Notes: generated from the sequence alone by a model not told the origin. A stretch of 64,000 nt of DNA from Guadua angustifolia (GCA_036346375.1 JAYEVE010000525.1:36001-100000); one strand, 5' to 3'. Shown: positions 30,934 through 42,078, counted from the stretch's first letter. Made by a program: numbers and translations.

Positions 30934-31498
30934 CCCGGACAGTCCGGACTAATTGTCCGGACGGTCCGGACGGTCCGGAGTATCCGGACTGAGATGGCTG
31001 TGGGTATTTAAGCCCGTGCGGGGTCTCCTTTTCTCTCTCCTTTGCCATTTTCTTCAACCGTCTCTTCCTCAAAAGTTTGCCCTAGCCGCCGCCCTCGGTC
31101 TTCCCTTCTTCTCCGGCGAATTCCTCACCCTCCGGAGTCTTCGGATCGTCCTCGGAGTTTGGGGGAAGGATCTCCACTCGGCATTTCTTCGTTTGATTGT
31201 TCATCCTTGCGGTATGCCTTCATTTTGCCCTAATTCTTTTTGAATCCTTGAAATACCTAGAATTAGGGTCCTCATGCTAGAGTGCATTCACCTCCTTGTT
31301 TATTCCCTAGAATGTGCTCTTAGAGATCATACATTGGTTGCAAGTTAGATTTTTGGATTGAAATCTGTACAGCCCGGACTCTCCGGATATCTCCGGATAT
31401 TTTATCCGGACTATACCCCGGACACTCCGGAATAAATCCCCGGAGTATCCGGAGTAATTGTCCGGACAGTCCGGACTAAATGTCCGGAGTATCCGAGC
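30934..31498 (+). promoter_or_regulatory. Internal LTR-like module before the extra ORF
   Basis: After RNase H come a CCGGA array (30934-30990), then TATTTAAGCCC (31005-31015), a pyrimidine-rich leader (31020-31370) and a second CCGGA array (31373-31498), followed 36 bp later by the extra ORF. This is the same order of parts as in the LTR (24012-24231, 24272, leader, 24941-25022), with no overall sequence copy in the leader. It could drive a separate transcript for the extra ORF; that is an inference. Confidence 0.6.
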
Positions 31499-31533
31499 TG
31501 TACCTCTCGGCCCAAAAATTTAAATTGTGAAAT

Positions 31534-32993
31534 TTGTCTTCATTCGAACCTTTTGTCACTCCAATCTTTGGTCCTCCTCAGATGGCTTCTTCTCAAGGAG
31601 GTTCTGGTGCCAGCAAGCGCCCAATTAATTCTCCTCCTTCATCCCCTACTTCCGGCGCTTTCAGGAAGAAAAGGTTAGGGGTGAGGAAAGTCAGCCAAGG
31701 CCGTGCGAATCTTCTTCCTGCTCCTCCCGTTGCTCCACCTCCTGCTCAAGCTGATCCAGAGGAGAATCCTGCCGATGAGCATCCCGCGGATGCCCATTCA
31801 AGGCTTCGAGAACAGAAAAAGAAGCGGTTTCAAGAGTCGAGAATGGCGATTGGTCCCCTTGAGAAGCTTCAGCCCCAATGGAGATACCCAGGCCAGATGA
31901 TGCCCCTTCGAGTGGTTGATTATAGAGTGGGGTCTGGAAAAGGAAAGGCTATTGTAGCGCAAAGAAACAAAGATCCGCTTGAGTTCCACCAAGATCAGTA
32001 TGTCGACAAGCGGTTCTGGAACAGATTCCATTCTGACTATTATGAGACAGTACTTCTTCCCATGGAGCGACCGTGATGAAAATGAAGAGGATTGACTGGC
32101 TCTATATGTCTGAGGCTCAAAATGCAGTATTTGATGAAGTCATCCAAATCTGTGAGCGTCACAAGGTGAAGGACATTATGAGTTTTATGCATTCTTGGAA
32201 TGATGAGATAATCATGCAGTTTTATGCCACCCTATACTTTGACAAGAAGCAAGATGCCATATGGTGGATGACTGATAAGCTATGGTATGTGGCCACCAAA
32301 AGGACCTTCGCTAGAATTCTGCGACTGAGGTCAGCCGATGGTGATGCAAAGTTACATGACAAGAAGGTATTGACTCATGAGCAGCTTGAAGACCTGCATG
32401 ACTCTTCTCAGCACTTTGTGGTAGGCACAATAAAGGGTCTCAAGCTAGTGCCAGCCGTCCTTCTCAGGTTGCTTCGGGTCACTCTTTGGCCCAAGGAGGG
32501 GGATGCGTCAGCCATCAGTTCGTATGTTCGGAATTTGCTATTTCATATGGTTGAGCGCACTCATGGCTTTGACGTGGTTGATTTCATTTGGGAGGCCATC
32601 CGCCACAACTCTTTGAGCCACTCCAGCAGCTGCGGATATGCGCCTTTCATCATGGCGCTGATTGAGCATGTCACGGGCCTCGACTTTGTGAAGGACGTGG
32701 AGCATGTATCCTATAAGGTTCGTCCTCAGTCAGCCTCGTCTGCTCCTGCAGCTCCTGTGGAGAAGCGTCCCAGGGGTCGTCCTCCTGTGACCCGGTCTTT
32801 TGCTCCTTCTGCTCCTCCACCAGCTCCTGCCGCTCCAGTCTCACCTTCGGGTTCTCCTCGTTCCAGCCGTGACACAATTAAGAGGATGCTCAAGTGCCTG
32901 TTCTGCATGTGTCAGGAGGTCTCCACTCAAGTCAAGGAGACTCGTCGCGAGCTTCGTGAGCACCGCCGTGAGTTTCGTGCCTACCGCCGCTAG
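31534..32993 (+). pseudogene. Sirevirus extra ORF between pol and 3' LTR
   Basis: Two open frames, 31534-32076 (180 residues) and 32076-32993, meet in a TGATG stop-start overlap at 32074-32078. The protein logic runs across it (FWNRFHSDYYE, then RIDWLYMSEAQ), so a single frameshift in one gene is likelier than two genes. The first part is Pro/Ser-rich and basic. The second has IIMQFYATLYFD, IWWMTDKLWYVATKRTFARI and YAPFIMALIEHVTG, phrases of the plant 'putative transposon protein' domain found in grass retrotransposons. A Pro-rich stretch and an Arg-rich, possibly coiled tail end it. It sits at the env position, but I see no signal peptide or membrane segment. Function unknown. Confidence 0.7.
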
Positions 32994-33200
32994 CAGGGTG
33001 AGGACATTCCCTTGAGAGTGAGTCCGAGGAGTCCGATCTGCACTCTGATTGATTCCGCTACTCGTGCTCTTGGACTTCAAACCTTGAGCACCCGTACAGA
33101 AGCGGTGGCAGCGACGGCAATGAGGAAGATGACTATGAGCCTTCAGGAGATGAGGAGTGATTGTCTGCCGTAGACTCTTCCTTTTTGGTGTCTTGATGCC

Positions 33201-33610
33201 AAAGGGGGAGAGTGCGTTATCTTGTGCTTGCTTTGCTTGTTTGGTTGCTTTAGTTTCTCGTTTATTTGCTTATCATTAAACTCGATTGGTTATTGGATGT
33301 TGAACTACCTTTTGCTTAATGATATACTTCCTTTTAAGTAATGCATTTGTGTGGTATCATGTCATACTTCTTTCTTATGCAAATATTGGTTATCCTGTCA
33401 TATTCCCTCGAAAGCAAACACTTAGGGGGAGCTCTCTAAACTTTCTAAATTTTTCCCAGTAAATATGTGCATTTGATATTTATCTCAAATTCCTTCAATG
33501 CACATGTTTAGGGGGAGCTTCCTCGTGTATTTGGTATTCCAAATACGTTATCATTTCAAATTTATCCAAATTCGATTGTGTTGTCATCAATTCACCAAAA
33601 AGGGGGAGAT
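33201..33610 (+). promoter_or_regulatory. Multiple polypurine tracts
   Basis: AGGGGGAG-type tracts at 33201-33212, 33424-33431, 33510-33517 and 33597-33610; the last directly abuts the 3' LTR and primes plus-strand synthesis. Repeated tracts upstream of the 3' LTR are characteristic of Sireviruses. Confidence 0.85.
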
Positions 33611-34980
33611 TGAAAGTGCATCTAGGCCCCTCAAAGAGTTTTGGTGATTTGTGGCAACACAATTATGTATACTAATGTTGTAAATGAGATTCTATGCAGT
33701 GATCAAGAAGATATCATCGTTGGAAAGGCGATTGGAGATCCCCAGAAATTAAAATTTGAAAAGACTAAGATCAAGACCTTAGTTGTAATTCTTTTATTTT
33801 ATTGAGTCTAAGGATAGCCGTTCTATTAAGGGGATCTGACGGAAAATCGCTTCTAGGATATGCTTGTGCTCATAGAATGAAAAATTGCATCTCAAAAGAA
33901 TTTTAAAACAGTGCATTTCCCTTTAAAGGGTACTCCTGGCCGAGGAGGTCAGGCCGGCTCTCCGGGCTGGGGTCCTCGGTTGGTTTTCTCTGGTAAGTCC
34001 GGAGTATCCGGACATTTAGTCCGGACACTCTGGGCTCACCCTCTCGGTTGTGCAAAACAAGTGAAGTCCGGACACTCCGGACTATTTGTCCGGACACTCC
34101 GGAGTTTGCGCAGCACATGAGTAACGGTTGGATTTTGGAAGACCTATTTAAGCCCTCACTCCATTTCTAACCGTTACCTACCTCATTCGTTGCAGCATTC
34201 AAGCCTAAAGCTCACTCTCTCACTCTCTCAAGCCCTAGCTTCTTTCTCCCACTTGAATCTTCGATTTGATTTGCATCTTTGGGGAGAAAGGAGGGGATTT
34301 AAGTGCTTTGAGCTTGCTTGTTTGATTCTTGAGCACAAGTTTCATCCTCCAAGTTGATTTAGCGGCGATTATTACTCTTGGAGTTTGAAGGGCTCCTAGG
34401 CGGCAAGGAGTCACCGGAGCCTCCAAGACTTCGTGTGGAGAGCCTCGATGGTTTGTGAAGGCAAGCCTAGCCTCCGAAAGGAAAGAGGCAAGAAGTGAAG
34501 ACCCGTGAGTGCTTCGTGCAACACCGGGAGGAAAGGGGTTAAGAGGGACCCGGGCTTTGTGCCTCCTCAACGGAGACGTGGGATTCCCTTCAAGAATCCG
34601 AACTTCGGTAAAACATTCGTTGTCTTTGTGTTCTTTACTTGCTTGTGCTAGGGTTTGTAGTTCTTGGATCTTTTGGTGCCCCGATCTACTTTATCTCTGT
34701 GTTTGGCTTTAGATCTATATTTTCCTCAGGTACCTGACATCATTTAAAGTAATTGTATTCAGCTAGATTGTTGAAAATTTGCAAAGATTTAAAATTTCAT
34801 TTCGAGGTCACCTGTCCGGACACTCCGGACTTTTACTCCGAACAATCCGGACATTAACTCCGGACTATCCGGACAATTAGCTCGGACAGTCCGGGTTTTG
34901 GCCCTCGAGTGATTTTATTTAATTGCAAATTTTTAATTCGCCTATTCACCCCCCCTCTAGGCGACATATCGGTCCTTTCA
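33611..34980 (+). repeat. Sirevirus 3' LTR, 1370 bp
   Basis: Direct repeat of the 5' LTR, with the same ends, TATTTAAGCCC at 34145-34155 and arrays at 33952-34104 and 34813-34893. It lacks two blocks of the first array that the 5' LTR has, apparently deletions between short ACTCC/CCGG repeats, and has scattered single-base differences. Confidence 0.92.
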
Positions 34981-34985
34981 GATAG

Positions 34986-37900
34986 AGTTCTCATGTGTAC
35001 CGAATAGGAGTCTAAATTTCCGCTTGTTTCGGTCCAAGCATTGGACAGGGGTATTTCGGACCATACACTACTCTTGCTCGATACTGGTTCATCGACTTTC
35101 TCGGGAAAGCATCGACCATTCAGATTTGAGTTGTGTTGGCTTGACCGGGAGGACTTCGGTGATAAAGTGGTTGAAGTCTGGAATAGGCTTGTTAGAGGAA
35201 ATAATCCTGTCCAACGGTGGAATCACAAAATGGGTGCTCTTCGTAGGTTTATGCGTGGGTGGTCTTCGCATACTAATGGAGCTTAAAAACAAAAGAAATC
35301 CGAATTACAATCAATTATCTATGAGTTGGACATAGCTGCGGAGGGTAGGGTTTTGTTCGATGTGGAGCAAGATTATCTTGCTCGGACTCAGGAAAAACTA
35401 CATAGTCTTCTTAGGGAAGAAGAAGTCAAATATTATCAGCGGGCTAAAGTGAGGAATGTCCTCTTAGGAGATAATAATACTAGATACTTTCGGATGATTG
35501 CCAATGGTAAACATAGGAAGAAAAGGATTTGCTCATTAAATTATGAAGACAGAGTAAAATTGAAGGACGACTAATCTCAAGCATTTTATCACCAAGTTCT
35601 ATAAAGAGCTTTTTGGGAGTCGAGAAGAGTATGATTTATTTAGAGGAGGAACAATATCAGGATATTGTGAGGGTATCTGAAATTGAAAATGATCTTTTAA
35701 CGGCTCAATTTACTGAGAGCGAAGTTAAAGATGCTATCTTCCAGATGGAGCATAATAAGGCACCTGGCCCTGATGGATTTCCAGTAGAATTCTATCAAAG
35801 ATTCTGGGAAGTTATTAAAGTGGACTTTCTTTTAATGTTCCGGGAGTTCTATGCTGGGGATTTACCTCTGTTTAGTCTAAACTTTGGTGTCATCACACTT
35901 GTTCTAAAGGTTCAAGAGGCTAATATAATCTGACAATATAGGCCTATATGCCTTCGAACGTGAGTTTTAAAATCTTCACGAAAGTGGTCACCAATAGACT
36001 AAATATGGTTCTTGATAAAGTTTTCATTCCCACTCAAACGGCTTTCATGCGTGGGCGGAATATCCTAGAGGGAGTCGTCATACTGCATGAAACCTTACAT
36101 GAATTGCATAGGAAACGACTTAGTGGAGTAATTTTCAAAATCGATTTTGAAAAAGCAAATGATAAAGTTAAATGGCCATTCCTGTTGCAAGTGTTACGAA
36201 TGAAGGTTTCTCTCCCAAGTGGATTTCTTGGGTTCAGTCTTTCATTTCGGGCGGTAGTGTAGCTGTGAATGTTAATGGGGAAATTGGAAGTTATTTTCAA
36301 ACAAAGAAGGGACTCGTGAGGGGATCCATTATCTCCTCTCTCGTTTAATATTGTTGCGGATATGTTGTCAATCTTGATTAAAAGGGCTAAGGAACATGGA
36401 GTGCGTTGGTGGCGTAGTACCCCACTTGGTTGATGACGGTTTGTCTATTCTTCAATATGCCGATGATACAATACTTTTTATGGAGGATGATTTGGAAAAA
36501 GTGCATAACATGAAGTTATTACTAGGTGCATTTGAGCAAATATCGGGCTCGTAATTAACTTCCATAAAAGTGAGTTATTACCTTTGGTGATGCTCAAAAT
36601 TCTTTGCAACAATACATAGAATTGTTTGGTTGTAAGCATAGGAATTTGCCTTTGAAATATTTAGGTATTCCGATTCATTTCAGAAAATTGAGGAATTCCG
36701 ACTGGAAAACGGTAGAGGAACGTTTCGAAAAGAGGCTTAGTGGCTGGAAGGGCAAAAATCTGTCGGTGGGAGGCAGACTAACTTTGATAAATTCAGTGTT
36801 AAGTAGCCTACCTATGTATATGATGTCCTTTTTTGAGATTCCAAGAGGGGTCCTTAAGAAGCTTGATTATTTTCGTTCTCGATTTTTTTGGCAAGGAGAC
36901 GAGCACAAGAGGAAATATCGGCTTGCTAAGTGGAACATTGTATGTCAACCAAAAGATCAAGGAGGTTTGGGCATACATGATCTACACTTTAAGAATATCG
37001 CTCTTTTAAGCAAATGGTTGTTTAAACTTTTAACATCAGAAGGAACCTGGCAACAGCTGCTTAGGAACAAATACATTGGTTCCAAGTCGATAGGGCAAGT
37101 TGAGTGGAAACTAGGAGATTCACATTTTTGGTCCAGTTTAATGAAGGTAAAACAAGAATTTCTTTGTTTTGGCACCTTCAAGATTAACAATGGATGTGAG
37201 GTTCTGGGAGGATATCTGGCTAGGTAGTTCCCCACTTAAAGATCAATATCCTGGCTTATATAGTATTGGTAGAAGGAAGTTTATGACCATTGCTGAAGTT
37301 TTATCAACACCACAACCAAACATTTCATGGAGAAGGGTATTGATTGGACCAAAGTTAGTGGCGTGGAATGATTTACTTTCACGTATCGTTAACATTCATT
37401 TAACGCGATCGATGATGAGTTTTATTGGAATTTGTGTCACAATGGTCTATATTCGTGAAATCCTTTTACCTCGCATTGATTAAACGCTTTTGCCCCAATT
37501 TCATATAAACGGCTATGGAAACTTAAAGTTCCACTAAAAATCAAAGTATTTATGTGGTAGCTTAGAAGGGGGTGATTCTAACTAAAGACAATCTAGCGAA
37601 GCGAAATTGGCAAGGATGCAGGACATGTTGCTTTTGTCAAGAACCTGAGACAATTAGGCATCTGTTTTTTGATTGCCGTTTTGCACACACAATCTGGACT
37701 TTTATATATTTGGCCTCCAAAATATCTAGTCCTGTAAGCATTGATAATATGTTTGGAAGTTGGTTAGGGGGTTTTGGTACAAATGTTAGAAACCTCGCTC
37801 TTCTTGGTGCTGCTGCTGCGTGCTGGTCTATATGGTTATGCAGGAATCATTGTATTTTTCAGAAGAAAACCAACATTTCTCCTTTACAGGTTATTTTCAA

Positions 37901-38060
37901 TATTACCCACTGGCTACGTACGTGGGCTGTATTGCAGAAAGAGGAGGTGCGGAGTACTTTGATGGAGGCTTCTCAACATTTGGTTCGGGTGGTCATGGAT
38001 TTCTACTCCCGTGCGCATGGGTGGCGGTCTAGTCTTCGGATTGCTAGTTATTAGTGTGTG
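34986..38060 (+). pseudogene. LINE ORF2, reverse transcriptase and zinc region
   Basis: Second half of ORF2. In order: end of the endonuclease with RGISDHT (35047); the spacer AKVRNVLLGDNNTRYF; the reverse-transcriptase palm AIFQMEHNKAPGPDGFPVEF (about 35740), RNILEGVVILHE and GVIFKIDFEKA; the catalytic YADD (36456-36467); a thumb and connection with YLGIPIHFRKL; and a C-terminal zf-RVT Cys/His cluster (CRTCCFCQEPETIRHLFFDC, 37617-37680). The frame is broken by a TAG at 35008, stops at 35572 and 35931, and further shifts near 36240-36600, 37225 and 37480-37570. Not functional. Confidence 0.85.
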
Positions 38061-38193
38061 CGTTTCTCTATTTTCTTTTTTCTAGTTTGGCTGTGTGCTT
38101 TGTTAAGCAGAGACCGGAAGTTATTTCAAGGAATTGTATCTTCTCGATGTAATTTTCTTAAAATTAATAAAAGCTTTCATTTTCTAAAAAAAT

Positions 38194-38607
38194 GTAGGTA
38201 GAGAGATCATAAGGCCTGATGTGGGGATCCTCTCGTACTTCATGGCATCTATTCCTCATTTGACATCGTTGTCCTTGCATCATGACTAACAGAGTAAGAA
38301 CAGATTAATATTGGAAGTATAGAACATTTGCTGCGTAGATGAAACTGAGAAAAATAAAGGACAACGCATTGGAAACTACAGCACTGAAAACCATTGCGAT
38401 TGAGCCTGAGACCTTGTGCACAGACCAAACACAAGGAGAGAAAAATAAATACTGACATCGTCAAAGAATAATAGTACATCAGTTTTAGCTACAATACATA
38501 TCTTCGAAAACGTAATTCTCATCTTGACTATAGGCTATAGTAGTATGATTTATTCTACTAGAGATATACGAGGCGACGATAAATTGAAGTATGTATGCCG
38601 AATGTTC
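38194..38607. other. F-box repeat flank; 3' flank of SKU5-like gene
   Basis: The region to about 38345 (TTTGACATCGTTGTCCTTG..., ACAGAGTAAGAACAGATTAA) resembles the blocks at 4918-5005 and 8005-8080, so the F-box repeat cluster resumes after the LINE. The remainder is presumed 3' UTR of the minus-strand gene. Confidence 0.45.
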
Positions 38608-40927
38608 TCAGTGTGGAAGGCCAGCGGCTCTGCCGCAGAGCAAGGCGTTGGTAGGGATGCTGTACTCGTTGGAGAAGCTCTGCTCCGCCGTCCAGACTCT
38701 CAGGTACAGCTGCTGGCCGAGGTATTGCCGGTCCCAGTTCGCCGACCTCAGGTTCCACATCCCTTGGTTGTCCAGCGACACCAAGATCGCCGACCATCCG
38801 TTCGGGTACACCTGAATTCAGAGTTCCATCATGTTCAGAGTTGGTTCTCGAATTACTCTGAACTGGGTATTGCAAAGAATCTCATGGCGATCTTTAGGCC
38901 GTACCTGAACTGTGTGTCTTGCCTGCGCGTCGACCAAGTTGTAGGTCGTGCGCTGATTCTCAGCCCACTGGCCATTGCCGTACCTGAGTTCAGTCAGAAG
39001 ATCAAAGGTGAATCGATGTTTGTCATGTGAGTGTTCATCTCAGACATGAGGAGCGTGGCAAGAAACTGTAGCTTACCCGACCACCCAGAAATCGTATCCA
39101 TCCAGATGCCAGGACTGCATTTCGTTCTCAGTGTTCTGGAACACGACCTCGACGAACTCGTGGAGGTTGAGCCTGACCACCGGCGTCCCCGACCGGGGCG
39201 CCCCGCCGTCGGGCCTCGCCGGGACGCTGTCCCAGGCGATCACGTTGGCGATGTTGTAGTTGTCCACGAGCTTCAGGGGCGTGTCGGGGACGACGAAGGA
39301 GACGCTGTTCACCGCGTACCGCTTCTGCCCGGCGATCAGAAGAGCAGAGTTGGCGAACACCAGCGTTCTTGACGTCTGAATCGTGCCGTAGTGGAACGAC
39401 CCCTGGGGGTTGGGCCGCGCCGCGCTGGCCGTCAGGTTCCACCGGAACGACCTCGCCTGGTTCATGGACCATTCAGGCTGCTCCGGTGGCCCTGCCGGGA
39501 CCGGGCCTGGTGCCCTGGAGATGGCGCTGCTGTAATGCAGTGTCCCGACCGCCGTCAGCACGGTCGGGTTGAATCGCGTCGACGCGACGACGGCGTAGTC
39601 CTGCGGCGGCTTGTCGAGGGTGACGAGGAACGCCACGGACTGGCCGACGTGCACGTCGAGCGAGTCGTAGACGTTCTGCACCGGGTGCGTGCCTTCGACC
39701 TCGACCAGCTTCAGAGAATGGTTCTGGATTCTGACGTTGATCGATGTCTTCATGCCGACATTGGAGACTCTGAGCAGGTACGTCCTCCCTGAACAAACAA
39801 TTGGCAGCATTGCAGCAACATTGTTAATTTCAGAGATCGAAATCAACCATTTCACTCATGTTCATGAGATCAAAGTTGGTTTCAGAATTGAGGATATATA
39901 TACCTTGGTCGCCGACGAGGGTTGCAGACTGCATGCCGTTGATGAGAAGGCCGTCGGGGAACGGCAGGGAGCCTCCAGAGTCCAGGGTCTGCCTCAGCTG
40001 CTTGTGCCCTGTCCTGTACCAGTCACCGACGAGGAGGGTGAAGTCTCCGGCGGGCGGCGGGTAGGGGACGGGGATGAAGGGGCGCTGGTAGACGTTGAGG
40101 GCGCCGAAGCCCCCGGCGGCGCGGTGCATGGCGACGGAGGGGAAGTAGGTGAAGGTGCCGATCTGGTCCTTGCTCTGGAACTTGTAGGTGTAGTTGCCGC
40201 CCGGCGGGATGGGGCAGTTGGTGCCCAGCACGCCGTCCTGCCACGAGTTCTTGCGCTGCTTGATGCCGTTCCTGCATTCGCGCACGCAGCAGAGTCAGAG
40301 CGAGCCAAGCAATCTCAGCCGCCATGAGGAGCAGCAGGAGCTGCCATTGAATTCAACTCTCGTACCATGTGATGAGGAATGGCTCGTCGAGGTTGTTGAC
40401 GACGTTGACGATGAGGTTGTCGTTGGTGACGCAGTCGATGCGAGGGCCCGGGAACTGGCCATTGATGAGGATGCCCTTCAAGCAACATCAATCGCCGGAA
40501 ACCAAAGGTAAGACACAAGACACTGCATTTGCATTTGCACTTGCACTTGCAGGAAGAAAAATCAAATCTGCTTGTGCATCTCTAGTCCTAGGATACTGAA
40601 TACTACTCACAGTCTCACACTGGGTGTGAGAACAACTAATTGGCGGCCAGATTTGGGCACGACATATGCCAAGAACCCTGAGCAGCATTTGTCGGTTGGG
40701 GAGCACCCAAAATGACAAACCGAAAGATTACTCGATTTAGCAAATGCCGGCCGGGAGGTGGCGGCATCCACAAATGTGTAGCAGCGTACCTGCTGGGTGG
40801 TGCCGAGCGGGTTGATGGGACCATAGGTCACCGTCCAGGTGAAGAAGCGGTAGGGGTCATCGGCGCCGGCGAGCACGAGGAGCAGCCACGCCAAGGCCAC
40901 GTACATGGTCGAAGAAGACGACGCCAT
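38608..40927 (-). CDS. SKU5-like multicopper-oxidase-family protein
   Basis: Six exons with GT-AG introns join into 536 residues: 40790-40927, 40366-40475, 39904-40271, 39077-39788, 38905-38983, 38608-38811. The start MASSSSTMYVALAWLLLVLA is a signal peptide, so the product is secreted or GPI/cell-wall associated. Three cupredoxin domains follow, as in ascorbate oxidase and laccase. The copper-ligand motif HWHG is replaced (ITWNGIKQRKNSWQDG across the exon 2/3 junction) and the C-terminal HCH motif is absent (GMWNLRSANWDRQYLG), as in the SKU5/NTP303/Bp10 group. The family has roles in directional cell growth, pollen tubes and cell-wall organisation; loss of ligands suggests no classical oxidase activity. 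All junctions keep frame and there is no internal stop, so it is probably functional. Confidence 0.88.
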
Positions 40928-41000
40928 CCTCGGCGTAGCTGCAGACCACACTGGATCTGTCGATCTGGAGGCGGTGAAGGGAAGGGAGAGAGGGACAGGA

Positions 41001-41008
41001 GCTTTATA
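41001..41008 (-). promoter_or_regulatory. Probable TATA box of the SKU5-like gene
   Basis: TTATAAAG on the minus strand, about 75 bp upstream of the start codon at 40927. Single candidate; supported by position and sequence only. Confidence 0.5.
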
Positions 41009-41010
41009 AC

Positions 41011-41750
41011 TCGAGCTACTTTTCGCGGCTGCTGCTCTCACTCTCAGTCTCAGCTGTACCTGCTGCCTGGCCTTGCATTAACAAATAACAGCTGGAAAAA
41101 TAAAGCAGAGCGACGCGTTTGTATCCATACACACCACACACACAGAGAATGGGAAAGCAATGGGCCATGGCACAATCCAAGTTGAGGAGAAGAAATAATA
41201 TAAGGTCCCGTTTGGAATATGGGAATGTTTTGAATTTTTTTAAATAATAGAAATTTTGAATGAAATTACAGAAAAAATATTGCATAAATATACATTTTGA
41301 ATGAATCGGCGAACCGTCGCTGACAAAAGAATTGGCGGCAGGCTGACGAGAAGCTTCTATCGTCGATTTATTTGACGACAGGAGCTCTATCCACGAATGA
41401 ATCGGAGGCAAAGGTATATTTATGTAATTATTCTTTTGTTGTATTTTTTCTGTAGTTTTATTTTTAAAATGGATTATTTAAAAAAAAAACTCAAGATGTT
41501 TTCCGTTTCCTGTAAGAATTAAACTATGACTCTATGAGATCTGTTTCGGTACTTTTATTTTTTTTACAGTTGCACGAATATTAAAGTATAAATAAAAGCT
41601 ATATGGTGATTACTTATCCATTCACTTACATTAAAATTTGTGTAACTTATATTAAGAGTAAGTACTAGAGCAATGCTCTTAAACTATTTTGTACGAAATT
41701 TCTTCGCTAAAGACGCGCTCTTCGTTTTAAAAAGCAAGAGGCCCCCCAGA
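41011..41750. other. Promoter region, partial MITE start
   Basis: No gene. GGTCCCGTTTGGAATATGGG at 41205, preceded by TAA, looks like one end of a Harbinger-type MITE; no matching other end was found. Confidence 0.4.
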
Positions 41751-41753
41751 TTA

Positions 41754-42075
41754 GGGCCTGTTTGGTTTCCTGCCTAAGCGAGCCATAACTCAAGTTAGGC
41801 ATGCCATACGTGGTTAGGCAGGTGTTTGCTTTCTTACTCAGGTGAGACTCGCCACAGGACCTTAGGCACGGTACTGTTGAGTCGCCAACAAAAATTTTGC
41901 CGGATCTGTGGCGGTGAAAATGAGCGCCACACTTCCACTCAAGTTAGGCGTGACTCGAGTTAAGCGTGGTAGGGAACCAAACACTAGCTAACTTCAGTCA
42001 ATTTAGTCGTGCCACACCTGTGACAGCCTACTAACGTTAGACGTAGCTCGCTTAGGCAGAAAACCAAACAGGCTC
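41754..42075. mobile_element. PIF/Harbinger (Tourist-like) MITE, 322 bp
   Basis: Terminal inverted repeats of about 30 bp (GGGCCTGTTTGGTTTCCTGC continuing CTAAGCGAGC, and its complement at the right end with few mismatches) and a TTA target duplication (41751-41753, 42076-42078). Internal AGTTAGGC(A/G)TG repeats. No transposase. Confidence 0.88.
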
Positions 42076-42078
42076 TTA

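Larger units (their letters stand above)
23668..34980 (+). mobile_element. Sirevirus-type Ty1-copia retrotransposon, 11.3 kb
   Basis: The element starts TG and ends CA, with exact 5-bp duplications GATAG at 23663-23667 and 34981-34985. The order is LTR, tRNA-Met primer site, gag, protease, integrase, reverse transcriptase, RNase H (the copia order), an extra ORF, multiple polypurine tracts, LTR. Long LTRs, repeated AGGGGGAG tracts and CCGGA palindrome arrays are published hallmarks of the Sirevirus lineage. gag and the extra ORF are frameshifted and pol has a stop, so it is no longer autonomous. It lies in the LINE in the same orientation. Confidence 0.92.
19190..38193 (+). mobile_element. 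L1-type LINE, split by a Sirevirus
   Basis: A non-LTR retrotransposon of about 7.7 kb without the insertion. It has a 5' UTR, ORF1 (19497), ORF2 (23072 onward) with endonuclease, reverse transcriptase and a C-terminal zf-RVT zinc region, a 3' UTR, AATAAAAGC and a short A run (38187-38193). The Sirevirus at 23668-34980 interrupts ORF2 after the endonuclease. Several stops and frameshifts in both ORFs make it inactive. The 5' end is uncertain; AAAATGCAGATAC (19181) and AAAATGTAGGTAG (38190) might be a mutated target duplication. Sequences outside both ends belong to the F-box repeat family, so it inserted into that cluster. Confidence 0.85.

Noticed and set aside
32074..32078. TGATG overlap as a programmed stop-restart between two genes
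   Set aside because: The protein text is continuous across it, so a one-base frameshift in one ORF is the simpler reading.
19181..38205. AAAATGCAGATAC / AAAATGTAGGTAG as LINE target duplication
   Set aside because: Three mismatches in 13 bases and overlap with the A tail; too weak to use for the border.
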